64,000 nt of DNA from Paenibacillus sediminis (GCF_017873765.1 NZ_JAGGKP010000001.1:62001-126000); one strand, 5' to 3'. Shown: positions 18,379-28,266, counted from the stretch's first letter. Translations and numbers: made by a program. The notes: a model not told the origin generated them from the sequence alone.

Positions 18379-18978
18379 ATGACGCCCCGTACAAGAGAAC
18401 AAAATGATGAAATTCGCGAGATGAGAATAGAGCAAATTATGAAAGCGGCAGCTGAGGTCTATTTGGACAAAGGACTGCTCATGGAAATGCGCGATGTCGC
18501 GAACTTCGCCGGTCTCGGGTACGGTACGGTCTATCATTATTATAAAAATAAATATCAGCTGTTGGAGGACTTGGCGTGGAGTGCCTTAGAACGAGCTAGA
18601 GATCTTGCAGAAACGTATTTAAAAGGCGACATGAGTAAGAGGCCCGATCAGTTGCAACAATATTGTAAGCTGCTCTTTGAGCTTTGGCTTCACAATCATT
18701 CTGTATTTATTTTATATAAAATGGGCATTGAACAATTTAGGCAGTTGCCTAACGGATCGTCTAAGCGGCTGAAGGAATATTTTCAGACAGATTTAATTCA
18801 TCCGTTCATCCACGCAGTTCAGAAAGAGAATGATGAACAAGCGGGGCAGCGTGCGCTTATGATGATCGGTTCGCTTATGGGCTGTGCAGGGATATATATT
18901 CATCGACCGGATTTGGCATTCGATACGAATGAGGTCATGGATATGTTATTTACAATGAATAAGAAGAGGAGTTCATAA
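18379..18978 (+). CDS. TetR-family transcriptional regulator
   Basis: This 199-aa protein has an N-terminal TetR helix-turn-helix (IMKAAAEVYLDKGLLMEMRDVANFAGLGYGTVYHYYKNKYQLLEDL, about 17-62) and a helical ligand domain. An in-frame GTG at 18370 lies in the ribosome site itself; ATG 18379 is spaced eight bases from AAAAGGAG. The last codon is three bases from map, so both are in one transcript. Its target is unknown, and a palindrome just upstream may be its own operator. Confidence 0.85.
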   Translation: MTPRTREQNDEIREMRIEQIMKAAAEVYLDKGLLMEMRDVANFAGLGYGTVYHYYKNKYQLLEDLAWSALERARDLAETYLKGDMSKRPDQLQQYCKLLFELWLHNHSVFILYKMGIEQFRQLPNGSSKRLKEYFQTDLIHPFIHAVQKENDEQAGQRALMMIGSLMGCAGIYIHRPDLAFDTNEVMDMLFTMNKKRSS

Positions 18979-18981
18979 AAT

Positions 18982-19728
18982 ATGATTATTTTAAAATCAA
19001 TGCGCGAAATTGATGAAATGCGCAAGGCGAGCCAGATTGTTGCCGATTGTCACCGCGAGCTGGCGAACCTGATCAAGCCAGGGATTACGACTTGGGAGAT
19101 TAACAGCTTTGTGGCAAGCCACATTAAGAAGCTGGGCGGCAAGCAGTTTACGAAAGGATATAACGGCTTTGATTACGAGACATGTGCATCTGTCAATGAC
19201 GTTATTGCTCATGGATTTCCTAGCAAAACTCCGCTTGAAGAAGGTGACATCGTTAAGATTGATATCGTTGCCGAGTACGGCGGCTGGCTTGGCGATTCCG
19301 CTTGGTGTTATGCAGTCGGCAACATTTCCGAAACTGCAGAGAAACTGATGAACGTGACGAAAGAATGCTTATATATCGGTATCGAAAATGCGGTGGCAGG
19401 CAACCGAATTGGTGATGTGACTGCACCGCTTCAAGCACATGCTGAGAAAAATGGCTTCTCTGTTGTGCGTGATTTGCTAGGACACGGAATTGGACGCAAT
19501 CTTCATGAGGAACCCAATTTCGCTCACATCGGTAAGCCAGGCAAAGGTTTCCGCTTGAAAGAAGGCATGGTGTTCACAATCGAGCCTATGATCAATGAAG
19601 GAACATATCGTATGACTGTTGACTCAGATGGATGGACAGCGAGAACTGCGGATGGCAAGCTGTCTGCGCAATACGAGCATACGATTGCGATTACCCCAGA
19701 CGGTCCGATTATTTTAACAGAGCAATAA
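18982..19728 (+). CDS. map: Methionine aminopeptidase, type I
   Basis: This 248-aa cytoplasmic metalloprotease removes N-terminal Met from nascent proteins. The pita-bread fold metal ligands are visible: VKIDIVAEYGGWLGDSAWCY (two Asp, about 93 and 104), GHGIGRNLHEEPN (His, about 168-180), FTIEPMINEG (Glu, about 200) and YEHTIAIT (Glu, about 232). It is not in the usual ribosomal-protein/adk context, so this is probably a second, accessory map paralogue, co-transcribed with a TetR regulator. Confidence 0.93.
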   Translation: MIILKSMREIDEMRKASQIVADCHRELANLIKPGITTWEINSFVASHIKKLGGKQFTKGYNGFDYETCASVNDVIAHGFPSKTPLEEGDIVKIDIVAEYGGWLGDSAWCYAVGNISETAEKLMNVTKECLYIGIENAVAGNRIGDVTAPLQAHAEKNGFSVVRDLLGHGIGRNLHEEPNFAHIGKPGKGFRLKEGMVFTIEPMINEGTYRMTVDSDGWTARTADGKLSAQYEHTIAITPDGPIILTEQ

Positions 19729-19742
19729 TTGAAATGAAGTAT

Positions 19743-19778
19743 AAGGCTGCTTCCATGATGGGGGGCAGTCTTTTCTTT
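19743..19778 (+). terminator. Intrinsic terminator after map
   Basis: AAGGCTGC pairs with GCAGTCTT (one G-T pair), followed by a T-rich stretch. Confidence 0.65.
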
Positions 19779-19824
19779 TAATAAAACAATTGTAAGATTA
19801 TTAATTGATTGTAGCGGTATGTGT

Positions 19825-19845
19825 GCACTAAATTGAATTTAGTGC
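19825..19845. promoter_or_regulatory. Perfect 21-base palindrome, candidate operator of the GH2 gene
   Basis: GCACTAAATT and AATTTAGTGC flank a central G without any mismatch, about 58 bases before the GH2 start. A weak promoter reading (TTGATT, 18-base spacer, TAAATT) would place the -10 inside the palindrome. Repression by an unlinked LacI- or GntR-type protein is the simplest reading. Confidence 0.55.
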
Positions 19846-19859
19846 TTAGCACGAATAAA

Positions 19860-19873
19860 TGAAAGCGGTTAAA
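19860..19873 (+). promoter_or_regulatory. cre box (CcpA site) before the GH2 gene
   Basis: TGAAAGCGGTTAAA differs from the catabolite-response consensus TGWAANCGNTNWCA only at the penultimate base. It lies 30 bases before the start codon, where CcpA would act as a roadblock. Confidence 0.6.
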
Positions 19874-19902
19874 ACAATCAACTACGAAGGAAGGGTGTTT
19901 CC

Positions 19903-21666
19903 ATGCCAGTACAACAACCAAGACCAGAATATCCTCGTCCAGAGTTCGAACGCAAAGAGTGGATGAACTTAAACGGCGAATGGGATTTTGCCTTTGATGA
20001 TGAACGCCGAGGCGACCGTGAACAATGGTTTCAGCAAGCTCAGCCTTTTGACCGTAAAATACAAGTACCGTACACGTTTCAAAGTCAATTAAGCGGCGTT
20101 GAGGATCCATCATTTCATGATTTAGTTTGGTATCGCAAAACATTTGAAGTTCCGAAAGCTTGGAGGTCAAAACGTGTAATTGTTCATTTTGGAGCTGTCG
20201 ATTATACAGCACATGTATGGGTGAACGGACATTTAGCAGCAACGCATGAAGGCGGACATACACCCTTCCAAGCAGACATTACCGAGGCTTTGAAAGACGG
20301 TGAGAATGTCATCGTTGTGAGGGCAGAGGACTATAGCCGAGACGTAACACTGCCGCGCGGCAAGCAATATTGGGAAGAGCAATCGGCAAGTATTTTCTAC
20401 ACTCGGACAACAGGTATTTGGCAGACGGTATGGCTGGAAGCTGTGCATCCTGCTCATTTAAAACATGTGAAATTTACACCGGATATCGATCGTAATGAGA
20501 TCCGCATTCGAATGTACTTCGCGAATGTACAGCAGAACGTCAATTTACAAGCGCGTTTAACAATTACGTTTCAAGGCACGCTTGTGGCGGAAGATACTTT
20601 TAAGGTAACAACCGGTGAAGAAGTTCGTACGGTTGGGCTTCATGATTTTAACGATCATGGCTTAGGACGATTGTGGTCGCCGGAAAATCCAAACTTGTAT
20701 GATATCCACTTTGAAGTGCTTCAGGATGGACAGGTGGTTGATGAAGTATCAAGTTATTTTGGAATGCGTAAAGTGTCTATCGAGAATGGCAGACTGAACC
20801 TGAACAATAGACCTTATTATCTTCGTCTAGTGCTTGATCAAGGTTATTGGCCTGAAAGTCTGTTAACTGCTCCGACTGACGAAGCGTTCATCAAAGATAT
20901 TGAGCTGACGAAGGCAATGGGTTTCAACGGTGTACGGAAACATCAGAAGATGGAAGACCCAAGATTTCTGTACTGGGCTGACCGAATGGGGCTGCTCGTT
21001 TGGGGTGAAGCCGCCAATGCCTATCAATATTCGGAACAATATGTACGCAGATTTATGAATGAGTGGCAGGAAGTGATCAAACGTGACTATAATCATCCAT
21101 CGATTATCGTATGGGTACCGCTCAATGAGAGCTGGGGTGTTCCGAATGTTCAGATTGATGCCCGGCAGCAACAACATGGACTTGCGATGTATCATATGAT
21201 CAAATCGTTGGACGACACAAGGCTCGTCATCTATAATGATGGCTGGGAAATGGTGAAGACAGACATCGTTGGCATTCATGACTATGAATGGCGTGAACAA
21301 GTGCTGACAGAACGTTATGCGTCTGCAGAAACTGCAGTTCATTCGATGCCTTCAAACCGCCAAATCTTCGTCGGAGACGGCAAATACGAAGGTCAGCCAA
21401 TCATGGTAACCGAGTTTGGCGGTATTGCCTATAAGAAGAGTGATTGGGAAGGATGGGGCTACTCTGGTGCAGAAAATGATGAAGATTTTCTAAGACGTCT
21501 TACAGCCGTTATTCGCCCGATGTATACATCTCCAATTGTGCAAGGTTTCTGTTATACACAGCTCACAGATGTTGAGCAGGAAATAAACGGTCTGCTCACC
21601 TACGACCGTGTACCTAAAGTTCCGGTTGATGACATTAAGAAGATTGTGACTGGGCAATCATATTGA
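19903..21666 (+). CDS. Glycoside hydrolase family 2 enzyme (beta-galactosidase/beta-glucuronidase-like)
   Basis: This 587-aa cytoplasmic retaining glycosidase has no signal peptide. Domain order is the jelly-roll sugar-binding domain (about 15-185; LNGEWDFAFDD and WYRKTFEVP), an immunoglobulin-like domain (about 190-290), and a TIM barrel (about 295-585). The acid/base Glu is in WVPLNESWG (about 406) and the nucleophile Glu is in PIMVTEFGG (about 508). The protein is short for LacZ (about 1000 aa) and lacks its C-terminal domains. The substrate is not determinable. Palindrome and cre sites upstream point to sugar-specific repression plus CcpA control. Confidence 0.88.
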   Translation: MPVQQPRPEYPRPEFERKEWMNLNGEWDFAFDDERRGDREQWFQQAQPFDRKIQVPYTFQSQLSGVEDPSFHDLVWYRKTFEVPKAWRSKRVIVHFGAVDYTAHVWVNGHLAATHEGGHTPFQADITEALKDGENVIVVRAEDYSRDVTLPRGKQYWEEQSASIFYTRTTGIWQTVWLEAVHPAHLKHVKFTPDIDRNEIRIRMYFANVQQNVNLQARLTITFQGTLVAEDTFKVTTGEEVRTVGLHDFNDHGLGRLWSPENPNLYDIHFEVLQDGQVVDEVSSYFGMRKVSIENGRLNLNNRPYYLRLVLDQGYWPESLLTAPTDEAFIKDIELTKAMGFNGVRKHQKMEDPRFLYWADRMGLLVWGEAANAYQYSEQYVRRFMNEWQEVIKRDYNHPSIIVWVPLNESWGVPNVQIDARQQQHGLAMYHMIKSLDDTRLVIYNDGWEMVKTDIVGIHDYEWREQVLTERYASAETAVHSMPSNRQIFVGDGKYEGQPIMVTEFGGIAYKKSDWEGWGYSGAENDEDFLRRLTAVIRPMYTSPIVQGFCYTQLTDVEQEINGLLTYDRVPKVPVDDIKKIVTGQSY

Positions 21667-21796
21667 TCTATCATTGTTGATGAAGAAACAACATTTATCG
21701 CTTCCATAGGTATGATCTTAGTTAATATGATCTATAATGTTAATATGGAAGCGGCGATCAAGAAAACAGCCCAAAAATAGAGTTTATAATTCCAAA

Positions 21797-21831
21797 GCTG
21801 GCGCCAACAATCGACAGGCGTCAGTTTTTTT
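21797..21831 (+). terminator. Terminator after the GH2 gene; remainder of the 21667-22060 gap
   Basis: CTGGCGCC pairs with GGCGTCAG (one G-T), followed by seven Ts. The rest of the 394-base gap is AT-rich: CGCTTCCATA (21699-21708) is repeated inverted as TATGGAAGCG (21744-21753), and a TATAAT (21986-21991) with a poor -35 may belong to odhA. No gene was recognised there. Confidence 0.7.
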
Positions 21832-22060
21832 CTTGTGCGCTGTATACATATTTAATACTTTAGCCCATGATCTTTCAGTTATAAATCGACAGCATTCGAA
21901 GCTTGTTCTTATATTCACATAATTAATCTATCTTATAGATGATAATGATATGAAATGGTTATTTAAGGTATGACGCAAGGTTATATATAATTAATGTATA
22001 AACTTTTAAGAAATTCCGTCCATGAACCAATAAAATTAATCTAGGCGGAGGTATTCAGCG

Positions 22061-24919
22061 ATGAAGCCCAGTGAAAATGTGCAAGGACAATGGCAATCTT
22101 ACTACGGACCGAATCTCGGTTACGTGCAAGAGCAGTACGAGAAGTATGTAAATGATCCGGGGTCTGTCGATTCTTCTTTCCGCGAATTGTTCGCAAACTT
22201 CGGAGCTCCACCTGCTTCCATGTCTACTAAAATGAAAGCGGAGTCATTTGACGGCAACGTCATAGATCAAAGTTTGCTCAAAAAGAGTGTAGATGCAAGT
22301 AAATTGGTATCGAATATTCGCACCTATGGTCATTTAGCAGCACAGATTGATCCGTTAGGAATTAGCGAACCGGCTGATACTAAAATGCTAGAACCGCAAA
22401 CGTACCAGCTGACTCAGGCTGATCTATCAGCGCTTCCAGCTGCTTTTATTTGGGACGGAGCACCTGCATCTGTGACAAATGGCTGGGAAGCGATTCAGCG
22501 CTTACGTGAATTATATACTGGCACCACTGCATACGAGTTTAGTCATATACACAATGAAGAAGAGAGGGAATGGCTTAACAGCCAAGTGGAATCTAATTCT
22601 TTCTCTGCTAGTTTGAAACCGGAAGAACAAAAGGAATTGCTGCAATCTCTAATTCAAGCAGAGCAATTTGAAGATTTCCTTCACCGTACTTTTGTGGGTC
22701 AGAAACGATTCTCCGTTGAAGGTAACGATGTTCTCGTTCCGCTCGTCAATGAAATTGTACGGGTGATGGCAGGCAACGGCGTTAGTGACATCGTTATGGG
22801 CATGGCCCATCGCGGTCGGCTAAATGTTCTTGCTCATGTTCTTGGTAAACCATATACGAAGATTTTCTCGGAATTCTACCACTCACCAAATAAAAAAATA
22901 TCGCCTTCTGAAGGATTAACGACACTCAACTATGGGTCAACAGGAGACGTGAAATATCATTTAGGAGCAACTCGTACGATTAATACGGGTGACAATCAGA
23001 CTCGCATTACGCTCGCAAACAATCCAAGTCACTTGGAATTTGTAAATGCTGTAGTAGAAGGCTTCGCACGCGCAGCTCAAGAAGAACGTAATGCGCCTGG
23101 CTATCCGCGGCAAAATGTCGATAAATCCGTCGCGATTGTGATTCACGGAGATTCAGCTTTCCCAGGTGAAGGGATCGTTGTAGAGACGCTGAATATCGGC
23201 AGACTTCCAGGATATCAGCATGGCGGAACGATTCATATTATCGCGAATAACAAAATCGGCTTTACAACAGAAAGCAAAGATTCCCGTTCGACGCGTTATT
23301 CCAGTGACCCTGCCAAAGGTTATGAAATCCCTATCGTTCACGTGAACGCAGACGACCCGGAAGCATGCATAGCTGCAGCACGTCTAGCGAGCGAGTATCG
23401 CAAACGGTTTAAGAAAGATTTCCTCATTGACTTGATTGGATACCGCAGATATGGACATAACGAAACAGATGATCCGGAAACGACTCAACCAACGGTATAT
23501 CAAAAAGTTAAAAATCATCCTACAGTGAGTCTCATTTATGCAGACCGTTTGAAAAAACAAGGTGTGCTAAAAGAAGGACAATATGAGGAGTTCAAAGAAA
23601 ATATTAATAACCATTTCAAAGAAGCTTTCGAAGTAGTGAAGCAGCAAGAAGAACAAGCGCCTGTTAACGTGGAAGTGAGAAGCGATAAGTCTTTGAAAGT
23701 GAAGACTGCCGTACCGATGAATAAGCTTCGCGAAATCAACGCTGATTTGCTGAAATGGCCAGAAGGCTTTCGTGTATATCCTAAGTTGCAGCGTATACTA
23801 GAGCGCCGTGCAACAGCACTGAATGATGGGGAGAAAGTAGACTGGGGTCAAGCCGAGACGCTTGCTTTTGCTACGATTTTGGCTGATGGCAGACCTATTC
23901 GTATTACGGGACAAGATGCAGAGCGCGCTACATTTGCACATCGGAACTTGGTACTGCATGATGCGGAGACGGGAGAGCTGTTCTGCCCGCTGCATCAACT
24001 GCCGCAAGCCAAAGCGTCTTTTGCGATTCATAACAGTCCGCTCTCTGAAACGGCTGTGCTTGCATTTGAGTATGGTTACAATGTGTTCTCACCAGAAACA
24101 CTCGTTATTTGGGAAGCACAGTATGGTGATTTTGCGAACGTAGCGCAAGTCATGATCGACCAATTTATTTCATCTGGACGTTCTAAGTGGGGACAGAAAT
24201 CGAGTTTGGTTATGCTTCTTCCTCACAGCTATGAAGGTCAAGGACCGGAACATTCAAGCGCACGGTTGGAACGTTTCTTACAGCTGTCTGCTGAAGAGAA
24301 CTGGACGGTAGTGAACTTGAGCAGCAGCGCTCAATATTTCCATCTGCTTCGCAGACAAGCAGCGCTTACAGAATCAGAAGAAGCTCGGCCGCTCATTGTT
24401 ATGGCACCTAAGAGTTTGATCCGCAACCCTCGTGCAGCTTCTCCAGCATCCGCTTTTAGCGAAGGGGAGTTTAAGCCAGTGGTGGAACAAGAAGGGCTTG
24501 GTAAACAAGCGAAGAAAGTGAAACGAGTGATTCTGTGCACGGGTAAAGTTGCTGTTGATTTGGAAGATGCGCTTGAGAAGGAAAAAGATAAGGACTTCTC
24601 TTGGCTGCATATTGTGCGCACCGAGCAGTTGTATCCGTTCCCGCGTCAAGAAATTGAGAAAATTGTTTCTCGTTTCCCTAATCTTCAAGAGATGATCTGG
24701 GTACAAGAAGAACCGAAAAATATGGGTAGTTGGAGTTACATCGAACCGCTCCTTAGAGGAATTGCTCCAGAAGGCGTTGATGTAAGTTATATCGGTCGTC
24801 CAGAACGTTCCAGCCCAGCAAGCGGCTATGCGTACATTCATGCTTTTGAACAGCAACAGATTTTCTCATTAGCCCTTAATCAAAGCTCTATAAATGAACA
24901 TATCTCACTAGGGAGGTAG
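22061..24919 (+). CDS. odhA: 2-oxoglutarate dehydrogenase E1 component
   Basis: This 952-aa thiamine-diphosphate enzyme decarboxylates 2-oxoglutarate and transfers succinyl to the E2 lipoyl group in the TCA cycle. Visible features are the N-terminal peripheral segment ([21 protein letters not shown]), [18 protein letters not shown] (about 246-263), [16 protein letters not shown], the ThDP region [17 protein letters not shown] (about 361-377), and a transketolase-like C-terminal half with [22 protein letters not shown]. It matches B. subtilis OdhA (about 944 aa). GGCGGAGG precedes the ATG, and odhB follows after five bases. Confidence 0.97.
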   Translation: MKPSENVQGQWQSYYGPNLGYVQEQYEKYVNDPGSVDSSFRELFANFGAPPASMSTKMKAESFDGNVIDQSLLKKSVDASKLVSNIRTYGHLAAQIDPLGISEPADTKMLEPQTYQLTQADLSALPAAFIWDGAPASVTNGWEAIQRLRELYTGTTAYEFSHIHNEEEREWLNSQVESNSFSASLKPEEQKELLQSLIQAEQFEDFLHRTFVGQKRFSVEGNDVLVPLVNEIVRVMAGNGVSDIVMGMAHRGRLNVLAHVLGKPYTKIFSEFYHSPNKKISPSEGLTTLNYGSTGDVKYHLGATRTINTGDNQTRITLANNPSHLEFVNAVVEGFARAAQEERNAPGYPRQNVDKSVAIVIHGDSAFPGEGIVVETLNIGRLPGYQHGGTIHIIANNKIGFTTESKDSRSTRYSSDPAKGYEIPIVHVNADDPEACIAAARLASEYRKRFKKDFLIDLIGYRRYGHNETDDPETTQPTVYQKVKNHPTVSLIYADRLKKQGVLKEGQYEEFKENINNHFKEAFEVVKQQEEQAPVNVEVRSDKSLKVKTAVPMNKLREINADLLKWPEGFRVYPKLQRILERRATALNDGEKVDWGQAETLAFATILADGRPIRITGQDAERATFAHRNLVLHDAETGELFCPLHQLPQAKASFAIHNSPLSETAVLAFEYGYNVFSPETLVIWEAQYGDFANVAQVMIDQFISSGRSKWGQKSSLVMLLPHSYEGQGPEHSSARLERFLQLSAEENWTVVNLSSSAQYFHLLRRQAALTESEEARPLIVMAPKSLIRNPRAASPASAFSEGEFKPVVEQEGLGKQAKKVKRVILCTGKVAVDLEDALEKEKDKDFSWLHIVRTEQLYPFPRQEIEKIVSRFPNLQEMIWVQEEPKNMGSWSYIEPLLRGIAPEGVDVSYIGRPERSSPASGYAYIHAFEQQQIFSLALNQSSINEHISLGR

Positions 24920-24924
24920 CATCG

Positions 24925-26187
24925 ATGAACGAAATTATCGTACCGGCAATGGGTGAGTCGATTACCGAAGGAACTATTTACAAATGGCATGTAAAAGTTG
25001 GAGACACTGTTAATCAAGGCGATGTTCTCCTGGAACTCGAAACAGATAAAGTTAACTTAGAAATTAGTGCCGAAGCGGCTGGTGTTATTGGAAGCATCGT
25101 TAAGCAAGAAGGTGACACCGTTCAAATTGGTGAAGTGATCGGCACCATTAATGAAGGCGGCAATGCTCAAACAGCGCCAGCGCCTGCACCAGTACAAGCA
25201 CAAGCAGCTCCGCAAGCAGCGCCAGCGCCTGCCACGCAAGCAACACCGGCTCCTGTTGTTGTGGAACCTAGTGACAATTCTCGTCCGGCATCACCGTCTG
25301 CGAGAAAACTTGCTCGTGAACTTGGTATTGATCTGGGCAGAGTGCAGTCTAGCGATCCAATTGGCCGTATTTATCAAGAAGATATTAGAGCATCCACAGC
25401 ACCAGCTCCATCTGCACAGCCAAGCAGTAAGCCTGCAGCACCAGCTGCACCGGCTGCTTCTAAATCAGAAGTCATTAACCCTGCGAAGCCAATAGATCGT
25501 CAGCGGATGAGCAGACGTCGTCTTACGATTGCTAACCGTCTGCTTGAAGCGCAAAAAACAGCAGCGATGCTAACGACATTCAATGAAGTCGATATGACAG
25601 CCATTTTGGATGTGCGTAAACGCCGTAAACAGTCGTTCATCGAGAAGTACGACGTATCTCTAGGATTCATGTCTTTCTTTACAAAAGCCGTCGTAGGCGC
25701 TTTAAAAGCTTTTCCGATGGTCAACTCAGAAATTGACGGTGAAGATGTGCTGATTAAGAAATTCTACGATATCGGTATCGCGGTTTCAGCAAAAGAAGGC
25801 TTAGTTGTACCGGTTGTTCGTGATGCCGACCGTCTAAGCTTTGCGGAAATTGAGAAACAAATCGCAGAGCTTGCAGCTAAAGCTCGCAGCAACTCTCTAT
25901 CGCTGTCAGAACTTCAAGGCGGAACATTTACAATTACGAACGGCGGTGTATTTGGATCGTTGCTGTCTACGCCTATTCTAAATGCACCGCAAGTCGGAAT
26001 CTTGGGAATGCACAAAATACAGCTTCGCCCAGTCGCAATTGATGAGGAAAGAATGGAAAACCGACCAATGATGTACATTGCGCTTTCTTATGACCACCGT
26101 ATTATTGACGGCTCCGAGGCTGTCAGATTCTTGGTGAAGGTCAAAGAACTTCTCGAAGATCCTGAAAGTTTGCTGCTTGAAGGCTAA
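24925..26187 (+). CDS. odhB: Dihydrolipoyl succinyltransferase, E2 of 2-oxoglutarate dehydrogenase
   Basis: This 420-aa core enzyme transfers succinyl from lipoamide to CoA. It has one lipoyl domain (1-75; lipoyl Lys in [10 protein letters not shown], about 43), an Ala/Pro/Gln-rich linker (about 80-115), an E1/E3-binding domain ([30 protein letters not shown], about 122-152), a second Ala/Pro linker, and the catalytic domain with SYDHRIIDG (His about 391). GGGAGG precedes the ATG. The E3 gene is not here and is probably shared with other complexes. Confidence 0.97.
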   Translation: MNEIIVPAMGESITEGTIYKWHVKVGDTVNQGDVLLELETDKVNLEISAEAAGVIGSIVKQEGDTVQIGEVIGTINEGGNAQTAPAPAPVQAQAAPQAAPAPATQATPAPVVVEPSDNSRPASPSARKLARELGIDLGRVQSSDPIGRIYQEDIRASTAPAPSAQPSSKPAAPAAPAASKSEVINPAKPIDRQRMSRRRLTIANRLLEAQKTAAMLTTFNEVDMTAILDVRKRRKQSFIEKYDVSLGFMSFFTKAVVGALKAFPMVNSEIDGEDVLIKKFYDIGIAVSAKEGLVVPVVRDADRLSFAEIEKQIAELAAKARSNSLSLSELQGGTFTITNGGVFGSLLSTPILNAPQVGILGMHKIQLRPVAIDEERMENRPMMYIALSYDHRIIDGSEAVRFLVKVKELLEDPESLLLEG

Positions 26188-26217
26188 ATCACTGAACCTC
26201 ATACTTACATCTATTAG

Positions 26218-26252
26218 AAGCACCTCCGCTTTAATGCGGCGGTGCTTTTTTT
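26218..26252. terminator. Terminator after odhAB, likely bidirectional
   Basis: AAGCACCTCCGC and GCGGCGGTGCTT form a long stem with one T-G mismatch, then a T run. It lies between convergent odhB and the flavin reductase gene. Confidence 0.85.
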
Positions 26253-26270
26253 ACTTGTGAGATGTATCGT

Positions 26271-26891
26271 TTACGTTTTTGCTCGAAAGGTTTTGCCTAA
26301 CTGATTACCAAGACCGAAATAGTGCCGAAAATTGTATATAAGAGGGCTCCATTTGCTTGGATCGATGTGATTTTCACTTATTAATATATTCTCATGAGCA
26401 TGTACTTGTATTGCTTGTGTCTCAACAACTGCAAAATGAGGAGAATATTCCGGAATGCGAATATGCTGCACCTTTGCTTCAATTTGAATCGGACATTCTT
26501 GGATTCGAGTAGGCTTTACTGATATGGATTCAGAAGAGGTTAGCCCGCAGATTCTGTACTTTTCTTTTTCATACTCAAATCCTAGACGTCTCTTATAATC
26601 TGGAACAGGGTCTTTTCCTGTATAAGGAGCTAGCTGTTCAACATTTTCCCATAAGGATGGGCTTGGAATATTAATGACACACTCAGGATGACGGTTTATA
26701 TTTTCTATAGCTTTTCCGCCGAGTCCAATCCCTAATATAATGCAGTCACCTAAGGCCCATGACGATGATATAGGACTAATATTTACGGTTCCATCTTCAT
26801 TTAGCGTGTTTAGTAAAATAACAGCAGACCCATAATATAAAATTTTAGGGTCGATTACTTTCGAAATTGGAATTTGATCCATTGTTTTCAC
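26271..26891 (-). CDS. Flavin reductase-like FMN-binding protein
   Basis: This 206-aa protein is a split-barrel FMN protein of the flavin reductase (DIM6/NTAB) group: AVILLNTLNEDGTVNISPISSSWALGDCIILGIG is the FMN-binding strand pattern, and IEAKVQHIRIPEYSPHFAVVETQAIQVH completes the barrel. It may supply reduced flavin or act as a dioxygenase-like flavoprotein. The GTG at 26891 has an ideal AAGGAGG spacing; upstream ATG 26918 would place that site inside the gene. It is divergent from an ArsR-type regulator with a palindrome between them, suggesting local control. Confidence 0.8.
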   Translation of the reverse strand: MKTMDQIPISKVIDPKILYYGSAVILLNTLNEDGTVNISPISSSWALGDCIILGIGLGGKAIENINRHPECVINIPSPSLWENVEQLAPYTGKDPVPDYKRRLGFEYEKEKYRICGLTSSESISVKPTRIQECPIQIEAKVQHIRIPEYSPHFAVVETQAIQVHAHENILISENHIDPSKWSPLIYNFRHYFGLGNQLGKTFRAKT

Positions 26892-26940
26892 TTCATCTCC
26901 TCCTTGATATATGTTCACTCTTATTGTAAAGTATTAACAT

Positions 26941-26956
26941 TTCGATTATCATCGAA
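26941..26956. promoter_or_regulatory. Palindrome TTCGAT-N4-ATCGAA in the divergent gap
   Basis: A perfect 6+6 inverted repeat lies midway between the flavin reductase and ArsR start codons. It is a likely operator for the neighbouring winged-helix regulator. Confidence 0.5.
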
Positions 26957-26983
26957 GTATGGATTACATATCGGAGGGGTGAG

Positions 26984-27685
26984 ATGAAAATGAATGTAAA
27001 TTCTAATGTGGCAATGGTGGCTGCTTTGGTGAGTGAAGCTTCACGTGCAGCAATATTAACAGCTTTGCTCGATGGCAGGTTTCATCCTGCGAGCGAACTA
27101 GCACATATGGCGGGGATTACACCGCAGACAGCTAGTTTTCATTTAAACAAGATGGTCGATGCCAATATCGTAACCGTTCAAAAACAAGGCAGGCATCGTT
27201 ACTATGGAATTCGAAATCAAGAGATTGCTCAAGTGCTAGAGTCGCTATTATCAATAGCCCCGCCTGCGCAAATTAAGTCCTTAAGACAATCTTCGGAAGA
27301 TAAAGCGATTCGCCTAGCGAGAACGTGCTATGATCATCTAGCAGGTAATTTAGGTGTTCAATTAACAGAGTCTTTAATCACAATGGGGGTTCTGTACGAA
27401 GACGAAAATGAATTTAGAGTTACTCATCAAGGCAAGGAATTTTTCACGTCGTTTCAAATTAACCTTCAAGAAGTGAAGAGAAGACGTCGTTCCTTGTCAC
27501 ATAAATGTTTAGATTGGACGGAAAGACGTCATCACCTGGCTGGAGCTTTAGGAAATGCAATTCTAGAAAAACTGTTTGAATTAAAATGGATTGAGCGTTT
27601 GTCTAACACAAGGGCGATAAAAATTACTCCTAATGGAAAAAAGGGGTTAAAAGAAATATTTTCTATTGATGTGATACAAAATTAA
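26984..27685 (+). CDS. ArsR-type winged-helix regulator with long C-terminal extension
   Basis: Residues about 10-85 form an ArsR helix-turn-helix (EASRAAILTALLDGRFHPASELAHMAGITPQTASFHLNKMVDANIV) with the wing KQGRHRYYGI. The remaining 150 residues are an uncharacterised C-terminal domain with CLDWTERRHHLAGALG, typical of the roughly 225-aa ArsR subfamily. The usual metal-binding Cys motif near helix 3 is absent, although Cys occurs in ARTCYDHLAG and HKCLDW. TCGGAGGGG precedes the ATG. The divergent flavin reductase gene is the probable target. Confidence 0.85.
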   Translation: MKMNVNSNVAMVAALVSEASRAAILTALLDGRFHPASELAHMAGITPQTASFHLNKMVDANIVTVQKQGRHRYYGIRNQEIAQVLESLLSIAPPAQIKSLRQSSEDKAIRLARTCYDHLAGNLGVQLTESLITMGVLYEDENEFRVTHQGKEFFTSFQINLQEVKRRRRSLSHKCLDWTERRHHLAGALGNAILEKLFELKWIERLSNTRAIKITPNGKKGLKEIFSIDVIQN

Positions 27686-27710
27686 AATTTATGTACTGAA
27701 ACTACAGGAA

Positions 27711-27731
27711 TATAATTGCAAAATGCAAATA
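27711..27731 (+). promoter_or_regulatory. -10 box and operator of the MarR gene
   Basis: TATAAT (27711-27716) overlaps the motif TTGCAAAATGCAAATA (27716-27731), which contains the inverted repeat TTGCA-N3-TGCAA. A near copy precedes the gene downstream (28251-28266), so this is a probable autoregulatory site. Confidence 0.6.
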
Positions 27732-27765
27732 AATGAAATATACTCCTTTCAAGAGGTGATTGCAG

Positions 27766-28215
27766 ATGAGCACGACACGTGAACTGTTTCAAACGATGAC
27801 CCGCCGATTTGGTTTTTTGAATAAAAACTGCTGCACGGTTGGGGGGGTAGACATTTCATTAACGCAAAGTCATATATTATACGAAATCGATCGGCAACAT
27901 AATCCATCGATGCAGCAAATTGCTGATACTTTAGGAATGGATATTACGACATTCAGCAGACAGATTGGGACGCTAGTGAAGATGAAATTGGTGAAGAAAA
28001 CACCGTCACCCGAAGATAGAAGGGTATATATTCTATCTCTTACTACAGAAGGGAAATTTGTAGCTACAACCATTGATACGGAGATGAACAATAACCTAGA
28101 TGAAATATTTTCACATATGAATGACTTTGAGAAGGAAACTGTATTACGTTCGATTCAGTTGCTTAACGAAAGCATGGCGAAATCGAGCAAGTGCTGTACG
28201 ACTCCCATTGGGTAA
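27766..28215 (+). CDS. MarR-family regulator with paired cysteines
   Basis: This 149-aa protein has a MarR winged helix: SMQQIADTLGMDITTFSRQIGTLVKMKLVKKTPSPEDRRVYILSLT. Two vicinal cysteine pairs, NKNCCTVGG near the N-terminus and SSKCCTTPIG at the C-terminus, are unusual for MarR proteins and suggest sensing of a thiophilic metalloid/metal or of thiol oxidation. ATG 27766 is chosen over a TTG six bases upstream because of AGAGGTGAT. It stands ahead of a flavoprotein gene that is broken after 20 codons. Confidence 0.82.
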   Translation: MSTTRELFQTMTRRFGFLNKNCCTVGGVDISLTQSHILYEIDRQHNPSMQQIADTLGMDITTFSRQIGTLVKMKLVKKTPSPEDRRVYILSLTTEGKFVATTIDTEMNNNLDEIFSHMNDFEKETVLRSIQLLNESMAKSSKCCTTPIG

Positions 28216-28250
28216 TCCCGCTCATGGAAGTTATTTTTTTAGAATAATAC

Positions 28251-28266
28251 TTGCAAATCGCAAATA
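28251..28266 (+). promoter_or_regulatory. Second MarR-type operator
   Basis: TTGCAAATCGCAAATA matches 14 of 16 bases of the site before the MarR gene (27716-27731) and keeps the TTGC/GCAA dyad. It lies 28 bases before the truncated flavoprotein gene. Confidence 0.6.

Noticed and set aside
21699..21753. Inverted repeat CGCTTCCATA/TATGGAAGCG after the GH2 gene
   Set aside because: The arms are 35 bases apart with an AT-rich loop and no T run; a better terminator follows, so I could not assign a role.
25151..25495. 114-aa frame inside odhB
   Set aside because: A shadow of the Ala/Pro/Gln linker read in another frame, giving a Gln/Leu/His-rich translation with no start signal.
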